This document shows positions 22,773-34,268 of a stretch of 64,000 bases of DNA, piece by piece; positions within the stretch are counted from its first letter, which is position 1; each line of letters starts with the position of its first letter. Source of the stretch: Branchiostoma floridae (lineage: Eukaryota; Chordata; Leptocardii; Amphioxiformes; Branchiostomatidae); the NCBI RefSeq assembly GCF_000003815.2, contig NC_049979.1, positions 16,675,933 to 16,739,932 of the forward strand, given 5' to 3'. The translations under genes and the position numbers were made by a program. Under the pieces are notes generated by a model. That model ran no database searches and was not told the origin of the DNA. It saw only the letters and a list, made by a program, of their open reading frames with translations.

Positions 22773-24076
22773 ATCATCTGAACAATGGAGTGTGCATCTT
22801 CAGTACTTGGCACATTCCAGAACTAATGAAGGTTTAACAACTGTTCATATTCAGATTACTAATAACTAACAATCTTGTTCGTAGATCAAGTTCATTTTTT
22901 TTCTATCATTTATGAAAACTTCTGATGCCAATGACATGTCTCTCATAGTGCTGATGGAAAGTTATTTTCAGATGAGTTGTATGATTCTAATGCCTTGTGT
23001 AGACTGGTCAGTTGCAAAGTTGCAGGAACCGTTTTTACTAGCCTAGGGCATGTATACTAATGTCTCCACATTTCGTATCATACAGCCAAGATAAGAATTA
23101 CTAATCAGACTTTCAACAAGCAGCCTTTCTTGATAACACATGACTAAAAGCATGTCAGTGGATTGATAAGTTTTAGCCTGCAGGATTTTTTGTCCATTAG
23201 AGGGACAGTATCTGCCAAGATAAACATTATGAATAATTATTGCTGGTAAGGCATAAAGTGTTTTTTTCTGAAATATGAGATATACATGTATAAACGGTTT
23301 TCCTCTCAATTCACTATCAGGAAAGTTGCACTTACATGTACTCTCAATGGCTTTACATACATAAGTCTTGTTGGATTGACTACGTCATTACATTATAGAT
23401 ATAGTCAGATATGTCAAGCAGAACTGTTTGTGATTTATTACAGGCATTAATGCATCCATTACAATTGTTTGTTCCTTAGGCAAAGGGGTATCTTCACCTC
23501 AGACAGTATCAGACTGAATATTAGGGAGTTTTGTTTAAGTAATCTAAATGTTTAAGTTGTCTAATCTTACATGTATACATGTATGTTTTCATGTGAAGTC
23601 CTGAACAACAGTGGATTTATAGTAGGGCAGTCATTAATCCTTGTTGGACTACAAAATGAGAAGGGCTACATGTGTAAGAACTGAACTTGCAATTCATCTG
23701 AAACGTTTACAATGGACAGAAGCTCCTCAATTTGAAATTACTTCATACAGACACAAGTTTTGTACAACATAGCTGAAAAGTAGCACCTCTATGGAAGCTT
23801 TCCTTCATTTTACTTTACTTTTACTTCTAAGCAAAACACAGGTTATGTTTGCAGCACATTGATGATGCTACATGCTAAACTCATATACATTTTGTACTTG
23901 TGTTTAAGATTTTGTTTCTTTTCAGTTTTATTTGCTGGTGTAAGGCAGAAAGATGTTTTGTTACTTGGATAGTATAGTACATCATGCAGTATTCTGTAAT
24001 GATTCACTGACCATTTAGTCTTATGTAGTAAAATGTAGGTATTAGTTTCTCATTAAATCTATAGTGCCTTAATAAA
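22773..24076 (+). other. Probable 3' UTR of the MYND gene
   Basis: AT-rich DNA without coding potential after the TAG. AATAAA at 24071-24076 is the clearest downstream poly(A) signal, giving a UTR of about 1.3 kb. An ATTAAA shortly before it is an alternative. Confidence 0.4.
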
Positions 24077-24356
24077 TGTACAGGCCACATTCCTTTTCCT
24101 GTCAAGTGTGTATCCTTAGTTAAGCTAGTTTGCTACGGTGTACTTCTATATGGGAACATAAGGCTTGTCCTTTCCTTGATTTATTTAATTTTAAAGAATT
24201 ATCTGCATCAAGGCATGAATGTAAATCCAAGCCAAGTACAAATGTAGTATACCAACCTCCCATCTATATAAAATTAATCTCCCAGTATTTCTTCTTTTAA
24301 TTGTAAATGCTTGTAGCTGGTAAAAAAATCTTGGCCGCTACTATCTCCGTGACCCT

Positions 24357-24483
24357 ACTCTCCAAGAAGAGGTTGAGTTGCGGAGATATTGTAGTAGTCG
24401 GGAAATTAACCGGTGTGCTCCTTTCACCGGTAAATTTCCCGACTACTACTATACCTCCGCGACTCAACCTCTGCTTAGAGAGT
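24357..24483. mobile_element. Hairpin MITE sharing CTCCAAGCAGAGGTT ends
   Basis: Arms 24357-24415 and 24425-24483 are near-perfect 59-bp inverted repeats around a 9-base loop. Their inner ends are CACCGGT-like and their outer ends are ACTCTCCAAGAAGAGGTTGA and the complement of AACCTCTGCTTAGAGAGT. An extra half-site CCAACCTCTGCTTGGAG follows at 24490-24507. The outer sequence matches the element at 4604-4729. Confidence 0.65.
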
Positions 24484-24507
24484 ACGCGACCCAACCTCTG
24501 CTTGGAG

Positions 24508-25917
24508 AATAAGACACCTGAGGTGTTATTTTGTAGTTGTGCTTTAATATATCATTTACCTGGAAGCAGCCAAGTCTTCCCGGGCAGGCTAACCTTTTCT
24601 GCAGCCTACATCATGTACATGTAGATAGTCTTTCCGCAGGGCATGTGTTATCTGCCGTATGTCACATTTCCATCATGATAGGCAGATGCTGCTGGTTCCC
24701 AGAGGTTATCAGGCGATGTCAAGCCATAGGCTCTTTCAATCAACCCCACTGTCACTCAGGCACACCCATGTATATATTCCTTGTTTCATGCCTTTCATTA
24801 TTTGTTATTACACCTTCCATTCTGCTCAAGTCTTTCCCACGGTACTGGATGTCCTTTCCGCCCTATTTTATAAACCAGAGAATATTTTCTATGCCTCCGT
24901 GTCAGAGCAACATGTGTGTGCATATTGAGACTTGAACATGTCTCAATATTTTTGCTTTTTACACAAATACATACAAGTTCACCTCAGCCAGCTTTCAAAC
25001 AGTGATGATCATGCCACAGGAAGAAACACTGAAGAATAGAAATCAACTGTTGGAACAATTTATTATTAAAGGAACGCAAAAAAGGACACATACAAGACAG
25101 AATTTTACATTGGCATGCCTTTAATGAAGTCATTATTACCACTAGTTATAATTGTTGAGATACTGAGATTTCATCAGATGTTGGCCTTTTCATTCAAGCT
25201 ATACCTTTGTAATGACAGGGTAGCAAAAATAAAATATTCTTGGCAACAGATCTACATAAAGACTGCCAGTAACAGTGTCAACACATCCTTGTCTGTGACC
25301 CATGTGTTGTTAGGCCCATGAGGCTTTTCCAATTTCAAATTCTACCGTACCCCCCACATTACCTCTGATACGTGTATGTCCCAAAGCAAATGAATTTACT
25401 AATAAGACTTTCCCTCCCATGTCCTTGGAAAACTTCCCGTTGACTTTGAAAGTGTATAAGCTATGCAGGTCAGTGACCACAGGCAACACTCCGCCATGAT
25501 AGGGAGGATTACACATTTTAGGAGCTGGTGGTGAAAGGAAGCTTTGCATGCAAAGTAACATTGAAACTACAAGTACTTAATGGAGCAACCTCCAAGCAAT
25601 CAGAACGGTAAAGCTGCCTGTGTTTGGCTTGGCAGCTACATCATACATGTACATGTCCACAAAACATACATGTAATATTGAAATCTGGCAAATACTGGAG
25701 TCCCAAAACCAAATCTAGCCTTAGAAAAGTACTGTGGTTGTGGTTGGACATGCCTTTCTATCTGTCAGTTTTACTGGTGACTGCAAGTGGAATAAACTGA
25801 AACTCCATCAATCAACAGTGCATTAGCTGCACAAGGAATGACATACTGTCTCGTTGCTTCAGGATATTCACTGGCGCATCACAGGCACATAATACCATTT
25901 CATAGAGCAGCTGGGCA
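24508..25917. other. Intergenic, between convergent MYND and AVEN genes
   Basis: No credible exon on either strand. The right part is probably AVEN 3' UTR or downstream flank. Confidence 0.5.
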
Positions 25918-25923
25918 TTTATT
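25918..25923 (-). terminator. Polyadenylation signal candidate for AVEN
   Basis: AATAAA on the minus strand, about 150 bp after the AVEN stop codon. Confidence 0.4.
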
Positions 25924-26073
25924 GCTTATTGTGAATTCAATATTCATGTAAGCCACTAGGTTTGTTATATATAAAACTTGTGCATTCGTCTGTCATAACC
26001 AGGGAAAGTTGTGATGAATTCATGTGTGATTTTCTGCAGTGTGACTTTCAGCATTTTGAGATATTTTGAGAAG

Positions 26074-29000
26074 TCAGTCATCCAGAACACTGTCCAACCA
26101 GTCTTCCAAGTCTACTGTCTCCTCCTTTGGCTGGGGAACTACATCTGTAGGAAAAGAACCAAACAATTACAAGACTGGAAAATGTCTTCTAATTAAAAGT
26201 TTAAAAAAAAATATTCAAACCACTAGACACATTAAACACTACATTTATTGCAGCATCCTCAAAAAAACTATGAATTTGATACATTGGTTATAAAAAAAAT
26301 GGCTGGCAATATCTATCTCTGCCTGGATTTCTTAGATGCATTCACAAGAAGGCACATTTTTGGAAATTAAGTTTTTTTTTAATGCTTTCAGTCTACTGTT
26401 AGCCATAAATTTTATCTCACTGATCTAGAGAAATGTAACATTCAGCACTTAAGAACAGATTGTGTCTGTCATTTGCTGTTCCTATAACATCCATACAAAA
26501 TTCTGCATAACAAGAGTAGTTACATGATGCTAAATGAAGGAAGATCATATCACTTGCACTAGATTTACCCTGATCCCTGATGTTCAGTAGTATGTGAGTT
26601 TCATTTCTCATCAGAACACAATCAATCTACCGCTTTCTTTCATCAGCTAATGACGACTAACTGCAGCATAATGATTAAAGCCCCAGACAGCTCATAAATT
26701 CCACACAGCACTTATTCCCATAGCACATTAATATTCAGGTTATATCTAGGTCAACTATTACAGAGTGAGTGATGATACAGCTCAGGGTATGGATTTGGAT
26801 GTTGCAGAAAATGACTTGAACCAGAAGAGAGGAAGCACCAATCATCACTCATACAGCATGTGCTTTGTGAGGTTGGTGAACTGTTACATGTACTTTGTAC
26901 CAGAAAATACAGTAATGTACCTTGTTTCTTAGTAGGATCCACTATTTCATCCTCCTTGGGGTCTTTTACTTCCTCTTCATTTGGCTGATCTCCTTCATCT
27001 TCCTTTTTAACATTGTTTATGATGTTATCTGGAAGTTATAATTGGCACAATATGGTAGTCAAAATCAATGTATATAAGATATAGATACAATCCAACCAAA
27101 CTGTCATTGTTATATCCATTCTTTCCTCCAATGCAGAAAGAGCTCAACAGAAATTGAAAACCAGCCTGAAAATCACATAGGGATCCTCCAAATGAACAGA
27201 ATGTGGTATAATTCTGATGTTTCACTTGGGCAGGCAGCCACACCTTTAAGAGTATGATAAATCTTTGGACCCAAGAAATAATGCCTGTCTGGAAAGTGGA
27301 TATGGATGTCACAACCCTTTCATTGTGATTCACAAAGACGACTCCTCTCACAAAGACAAAAGATCCATTTTTAGTCTTGATAGACTCTAACCTTCTTTTC
27401 TGCTGTCTGTGATGGATATATCTGGATGTGTAGCAGAGTCCAGTGACAGGAGAACATCTAACTCATCATCCAACTCATCCTGTCCTCTGTCTGACATTGT
27501 GTCCTCTACAGGTCTGTCCATAGCCTCATCACTGGCCACTGCACTCTCTTCAGTGTCCTGATCTGTTTGTAGGTCAGGTGACCCGACTAAGGCAACAGGC
27601 ACTTCCTCGGAGGAAGCAGCAGGCACTGAGAAGTCAAACTTTAAGACATCAACAGACTTGCTTTGCTGTTTGGGATTAAGGGACACATCCAGGTTGAGTT
27701 GCAGGGGTTTGTGCTCCACCCTCCTGAGAAGATTGTCCAGGATGCTGGATGCTGTAGCCTCAGTGATGGACAACCTGGGTTTGAGGGGAGTGGGATGAAG
27801 GGTCTGCTGCTCACATGAAGCATGGCTGGCTGCTTCTTCATTGAACCTCTCTACTATATCCTCCTAGAATGGCAAAGACATGATAAATGGGCAGATTTAC
27901 TTAACTTCCTCTGTGTACGTTATTGCAAATTTCCAAAAGTCTTATAGTCCTAATAGCATTTTCCAATGCCTTTCTTATCAACCATTTGCTATATGGTGAG
28001 GGCATATTCCTGACAGGAAGGCAAAGGAAATATATAGTGGTGAAGCCAATATCTTGCTTTATGTGATGGACTCCAAAAGCCTATTTCCTGGACATTATCA
28101 AGGAAACCATTAGATGGCATTTGAAGATGAAGAAGATTGCAGGGCTTTGTGCTTTTCCATGTGATTGGTATCACCAGGTTTTCATCCAAGTTTGTACTCT
28201 ATTGTACATGTGTGTCTGTCATTGCAATGACTCATCATAAACTGCAACAACTCTATCAGGATAACATTTTCTACGAATAGTGCCAGCAGCACGACATTGC
28301 CACATTCAACACAAAATGGAAGCTTTTTATAAAGTTCAAATCCATTTACAGCTCTGCTGAATATGAAAATATAGCACCAAGGCCACCACTTCTGCTCACT
28401 TCATTTTGTTGATAGACAATTAACATGCAGTTTCATTACTCAGACTTTGTACAACACTATAAAAAAATTGTAATCCTAAATATCAGCCATGGCATTGTAT
28501 GTAGTATAGCTACAATTAAGTAGGTAGAGTTGGGTGTACCAGAACTACATACTATCATAAAGGCTCACATTACCTTAACAAATTTTAAATGAAAGTTTAA
28601 ATAAATTGTCACCTCTATACAATAGGAAGTACCTATGATTGAGGGCTTGTTGTCATTTACTGTTACATTGAAATTGACAAATATCTGTTCAAAGGCACAC
28701 CCACATAGATACACACATATGGATACAATCATAGGCAGGGAATACAGCACAACAATACAGATACCGTAGCGCCACCCACACTTGCTATTCAAGTTGAGTC
28801 AAGCTATAATATTTCCTTAATTGCTTTCAAAGGTCCCAAATTTTGGAATCATTTCAATTGAGATATATGTTATTAACTTATCAACTAAAGACAAAAATGG
28901 TGACAAGTGTTAACTTGTTGAAGCAAAGCTATATATGTGATACATAATTGCAGTGTATGGTAATTAACATGACTAATCTGTTTACTTGCAAAATCAGTGC

Positions 29001-32000
29001 AGATTGGAATATCAAACACTATTAAAGGAAATTGTAAAGTAATTATATGTGAGGAAAAGTCTCATTTGTGCCAGAAAAGTATGGCAATTTTGGAACATGT
29101 AATTCTTTTTGGCCCAATTAGCATGGAGCCTTGTCTATTAGCAGCTTGATTGATGCACAATAATGCACCTTAGCCTGCAATTAGGAGCACATGTGAGCTT
29201 ACTTTCTCATGGGATTTCCCTTATAGCTTTTGAAACAGTCTGATAATTGTAGTATTGCAACATAGGAATTGAAGAGGTAGTACATATCAAAATCTGCAGA
29301 ATACTGAGCACTATCTAGACCCTTAATTTTGTGTGTGTGTGTGCGTGTGTTTGTGTGTGTTAGTGAGTGTGTGTGTCTGTGAGCATGTGTGTGTGTGTGA
29401 GCAAGTGTGTGCAGGTTCAAGTCCATATGCTTCCCTCTCTCATTGTAGTTCCTTGGACCTTTTGTTGTTATGATATGTCAATGCTTTGGACATGCAGTAT
29501 GCTTTGTGACTTCTTTCTACCCTGTCAGCTCTTTCTGCTTTTCTGTGTACCAAAGATCTGGTCTATCCCTGTTTGACTGATGTCATTTCTGCATAAAACA
29601 GAATCAGCATTCTCATCCACCCTCCTGCCACACGCGTATGTCTGTTTAGTACCCCGTAACACTCTGTCCTCTGCCAAGGGCAAGTGAACCTAAAGCTGTT
29701 CCTTATTGACAATTAGCATAGCATCAGTCTTCATTGCAATGCAAAGGGCAAAATGTGCTCTGCTGGAGCAGACTCTGATTGCTGTAATCGTAATAGGATT
29801 AAAATCTTTCAAAATCCACATAGTAAAGTCAATCTGCTTCTGGGAACATGTAGCTCAAGTTAGGATTTTATGTACAGTACTTAAGTTCACTAAGAGCAAA
29901 GAGCATTTTGATACATTATTATGAATGAGGTTACATGTACATTGTTTTTCATGAATTTTCCACTTGATCATACCAAACTACAAATGGACAGCAGTATTAA
30001 ACATTCACAATATGTATTAAGGTGCTTGTGTTGAAGCATAGATCTATCTACATGTACAAGTACATGTACATGTACATCTTAATCTTCCTGCGAGACTTAA
30101 ACTGAACCAACATGAGATGGGATACCAGTAGATCTTGTCTACTAGTACTCGTCTAACTAGAACTCTGCAAGTTTACAGTCAATTTGAGAGATAAAGTTTT
30201 TCAATGCTTCATCACCTACATACTGACCGTAAGTGAGTCTGGGCTGATGTTGAGTCTCCTGTGTAGAGGGATGGCCTGAAGAGACACTGCCAGGAGGTCA
30301 CAGTCCAGGGACAGGCCACCTCCTGTAGGCAGCTGTGGCAGGGGAACAGTGGTAGATGAAACACTATCTCCCTACAGCTATAGAGCTCAGAATGATAAAA
30401 TAGTATAGCAGTTGTCCAAAACATTTTCCTCTTTGCTCTCAATCATGTCTGTTGAACAGTGTGTACATGGCACCACAATTTTTTCATGAAATGTTTCTAG
30501 ACAGATCTAAGAGAGATACAGCAAGCAACTTCTGAAAATGTGTCTACTTACAATGTGACATTGCAATTATACAATGCCTTTGAGTATGGATATTTGCAAT
30601 GAATTTATTAGAATAAATCATCAAACACTACTGTAGTGGAAACTACAGCACAGTTTTTCATTGTGTAGAATGTAAAATGTTCAGTTCACATGTTTATTTC
30701 TACCTGTGTTTCTCCAGCATCATCAGCCTCCCAGTCCTTCTCATCCTCAAACCTGAACTGTGCTTCAGCCTCACCTGCAAATACACATACACATTCACAA
30801 AACATCAGGAAAGCATGATGATATACACAAAACACCGCACAACTCTCCTTTGACATTCACAAGTGACAGTTTTACATGTACATAGCTACCATAGTAGGAT
30901 GCAACTGCAACAGCTAGTCATCAAAACAATTATCTCTGCAGGATCAGCCACTCTACAGCTAGAAACTACCAGCTTGTGAGGAACGAATGTACACCCATCA
31001 TGCCAGTAGTCATGTGGTTGGTTCCCATTAAAACCTGTGCATATATGTTATTACTTTAATGACTGCCAGGTTAGTACTATTACTGGAAGTTGCACTCTTT
31101 AAGTTGTCCAGAGCAGCACTTTGTAGTCAAAATTAATTACTACTATGGGAGCAGCAATCACTAAATTGCTAGTAGGAGGAAATGGATGTTCCGTCTAAGA
31201 TAGCAATGAGACAGATGTCCCACAGGGAAGAAGACAGCTGAACTTGTAGCAGAGTAAAACTGACCTGATGTGGCGAGAAGGGATCTGAAGTCTGCACCCC
31301 TCAGTGTCACGTCACTTCTGTCATCGTAGAGTGGCAGTGGTGCTTCATACCTGTCCCAGTTACTCAGTACCATTCGCCTGGAGTAGGTACTGCCTACCCC
31401 TGATTCTTCTTCTGAATGGGAGGATTCCTACAATGTAGCAAAGGAGGGCAACATATGGTGTCATTGTTCTGAAATGACTGTAAATTCATTTAACGGGGGC
31501 CGCCCTAAGATGCCCCCTGCCCTAAGATGCCCGGATTTTTCGCTGATCTTATTATGCATATGTACGCCGTGTTTGTTGCCACTGACTATGATGATCAGAA
31601 AGGTAAATACACCAAGTCCAAACAAACAGCTTTTTTTCTATTAAAAGTTTTTTTACACATATTCACTTCCCTTTTTTTTTTATGAAGACAGAATTTCACA
31701 ATAATGTTGGTAGCGCCGAAACACTGTGGTCACCTGTTACTAGGTATTGGTGGCTCGTGTCCATAAATAAACAACCAGTAAAAACAGCCACACAACTGTC
31801 ATACACATAAGAAATAAAGCTTCACAAAACACTACAAATATTGGTCTTCAAATGTTTGTTGAGTAGAAGACCGGCCATAGAAAAAAAACACATAAGCATC
31901 ACCGCCATTGTTTTCCCCAGGAAGCAGGTGGCAGACGAGCGAACGCCCAAAAGATTTGTTACTCTAACAATTGATTCATACCGTCTATAAAAATGTAACT

Positions 32001-33098
32001 TCACAGAGTGATGTCGAATATGTTTCCCAATACGTACAGAGTTTTTTGCGATTTGGGCGTTGTCGTTTTTCGTAATGATTTTGTTAGTCGGGCCGCTGCA
32101 TTCAGTGCATTTCGCCCATTTCCCATGAAAACACGACCTGGATTGTGAAAGATTTAGCCCTCCTCGCGGGAGACAAGAAGCACACACAATCACAATTCTA
32201 CTGTCAAAAGAAAACTAATATATCATAAGATTAGAATTTTTATTTATGTTTGTCTAAATTGGTCACCAGCTTCCGAAGAGAGCAAATTCCGAAAGCGAGG
32301 CAAGTTAGGGCGCACTGTTTAACGCGGCTCAAAATCGGAATTTATATTCACGATAACGTCCCCGGCGTTTGCCAGTTGTAACATGGAGGGTGAAGAGTTC
32401 ATGAAAAGTATGAATGCCTTCCTTATTCAAGTATGGTCTCTAGATGAATGTGTTAAAAATTCATTGATCAAAACTTGACCACTCTTTGGCAACTAGTGAT
32501 GGAGCGCCATGATTTCGAGCTCGTAAAAAAGTGGGCATCTTAGGGCGGCCCCCGTTATGTTTGCAGTGGTTTCATTTCATGGTAGGAGGGAAAGGGAAGT
32601 ATTAAATTTTTTCTCCCAATGTCAATGTTATATTTTGATAACGTTATACCATAAATTGATAACGATAACAAAACTATTGTAAACTTGAGACACAGGTAGA
32701 AAGGTGCTTATGAAATGCAATTTGTATTGTACAGATTTTGAATTACTGAAATCTTACTTAAAGCATGTTTGTTGTTGTGGTTCTTGAAAACAATAACGTT
32801 ACGTTATACATGCTGAAGTACGAGCTATAACGTTATATACCCTGCTACCCACATCGCTTGAATCTGCTACTTTTCTGGCCCCTTCCCTTTTGTCGTCTCT
32901 GCCTCTGCCCGAGTCGTTGTCCCTATTTCCTTCCCGGTGTACTTGTGATGATTTCGAGCGGCTGGCGGCGCTGGAGGAGGAAGACTTGGATGACGACGTG
33001 TCTTCGTCTTTCCCTTTATTGTCCTTGCCTTTGTCTTGGATGCCATGTTTCTTCTTATATTGTGCACTCCTCTTCTTTTTGTGTTGATCTGGCTTCAT
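26074..33098 (-). CDS. AVEN: AVEN, apoptosis and caspase activation inhibitor
   Basis: Seven coding exons: 32853-33098, 31265-31427, 30704-30774, 30228-30332, 27392-27863, 26921-27028, 26074-26144. They total 1236 nt and 411 aa; human AVEN is 362 aa. All phases close. Conserved blocks appear in family order: SNWDRYE with RGADFRSLL, AQFRFEDEKDWEAD, LSLDCDLLAVSLQAIPL then RRLNI, DELDDELDVLLSLD, and the C-terminal LEDWLDS. AVEN binds Bcl-xL and Apaf-1 and also acts in ATM signalling; this is family knowledge. The N-terminus differs from the mammalian Gly/Arg-rich RGG region, being Lys/Ser-rich (GKDNKGKDEDTSSSKSSSSS) with one GRGRDD patch. The exon-1 donor GAT/GTGGGT is the least certain junction, chosen because it keeps phase 0. 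Intron 1 holds a TIR transposon and intron 4 (2.4 kb) a TG microsatellite. Confidence 0.93.
29330..29412. repeat. TG-rich microsatellite
   Basis: Interrupted (TG)n of about 80 bp in the fourth AVEN intron, with GCG, TTAG and GAGCA interruptions. ORFs rich in His-Thr across it are artefacts of the repeat. Confidence 0.85.
31491..32557. mobile_element. TIR DNA transposon in AVEN intron 1
   Basis: A 25-bp perfect terminal inverted repeat: 31491-31515 reads TAACGGGGGCC through AAGATGCCC and 32533-32557 is its exact complement. If the outer TA is the target duplication, the element is about 1.06 kb with ACGGGGGCC ends, as in TA-inserting (Tc1/mariner-type) elements; that class is inference. A second copy of GCCCTAAGATGCCC lies just inside the left end at 31520-31533. 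One minus-strand ORF of 123 codons (31822-32193) has no recognisable transposase motif. The element is probably non-autonomous. Confidence 0.75.
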
Positions 33099-33275
33099 GT
33101 TAGTTGTGCAAATTGTTCAACGGACATCTAAAATAAAGAAAATCTTAAATATTTCTGACTGCGGCATGTTCCTGTGCATTGTCGTCCACCATGTTGAAGG
33201 GTTAAGGGTCATAAGGTGGCAAAGGTCACAAGTTTGGCGGGAAATTCATTGTCAAGAGACAAGAGGTTGAAAGAT

Positions 33276-34268
33276 CTAGGTATTTACTAGCATCAAAGAG
33301 CCTGTAGACTCCAGACATTCCCTCTTGACTAACCTTCTTGCTAGCATTTCATCAAAAGTTTTGAAGAGCCATTTTCTTACTGAAGGCATGGAAGGATCAT
33401 TAGACCGCCGTCCGCGAGGATAGGCCGGGCGAAAGTCAATCGTCTGGCCGGTGAGGAGGTCGGTGATTGGGTGGCGCTTGGCGGGTTGGTTTAACTTTAT
33501 ATACAAGACAAGGATCATTTCTGTTTCATCAGGATGTCCCATCTGAAATAAGTGCTGCTCACCACAGCGTGTCACGTGAGAGTGAGTGTTATATACTAAA
33601 TGGCAGTGTCAGGAGCCCGAGGTCAAATTGAACGTAACATTATGCACCTAAACATTAGCAATGAAAACCCACCATTTGGCCATTGAATCACTTTCAAAGA
33701 CAAATGTGATGTTCCATTTATTCGAGCTCTGTTACCACAACCACCTGTAAGTCGTTCGCTGATTTGATTCATTTGCAGTTGTTGACTCCTGGGCTGTATG
33801 ATTATTTCCCCAGTGGATACAAAATAAAGTAACAACATACCATTACAAAGTAAGTTTCAGCCGAGTGACCCAGCGTACCATGACCATGTTTAGAACCCGG
33901 AATCTTGGCTCTAAAACTTCGGATTGTTTCAGAGATCGTGGATGCTGGAGCTCCTTTACAGAAATGCATATTTCTAAGGTACACTCCGAAGACAAATCCT
34001 TATGCAGTTGTAAATAGGCACGTAAATGGGACATCGTTTTCTGTACAACCAAGATAACGGTAGGCGTGACATATGGAGCCAACACAGAACACCAACCGTT
34101 ATGCTTAGCTGTAAGCCATACCTCTTCATAAAATGTCACAGCTTTTCTGTAGACGGTAACGCTACACCAGAGATCAGCGGCTTTGTAAACATGCTTTTAT
34201 GTACTTTGCAGAACATTACATTTTCTCCCCGAAAGGAGTTATCAAACTTGTGACCATTGATGTATTTG
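33276..34268 (-). CDS. Unidentified gene, three 3' exons (partial model)
   Basis: Three minus-strand exons with compatible phases: 34168-34268, 33841-33998 and 33276-33542, ending at a TAG. Junctions are acceptor CCGGAG and donor CTCTG/GTGTAG, acceptor CATAAG and donor ATG/GTATGT, and a good acceptor TTATTTCAG. The joined frame contains GENVMFCKVHKSMFTKP, then FVFGVYLRNMHFCKGAP, PGSKHGHGTLGHSAETYF and LYIKLNQPAKRHP, with a basic DFRPAYPRGRR segment near the end. I recognise no family and see no signal peptide or membrane segment in these exons. The 5' exons were not found. The last exon is the best supported; the first acceptor is weak. The stop lies 178 bp upstream of the AVEN ATG on the same strand, so the two genes are tightly spaced in tandem. 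Confidence 0.45.

Noticed and set aside
29199-29576. His/Thr-rich and Val/Cys-rich ORFs
   Set aside because: They are translations of the TG microsatellite in an AVEN intron.
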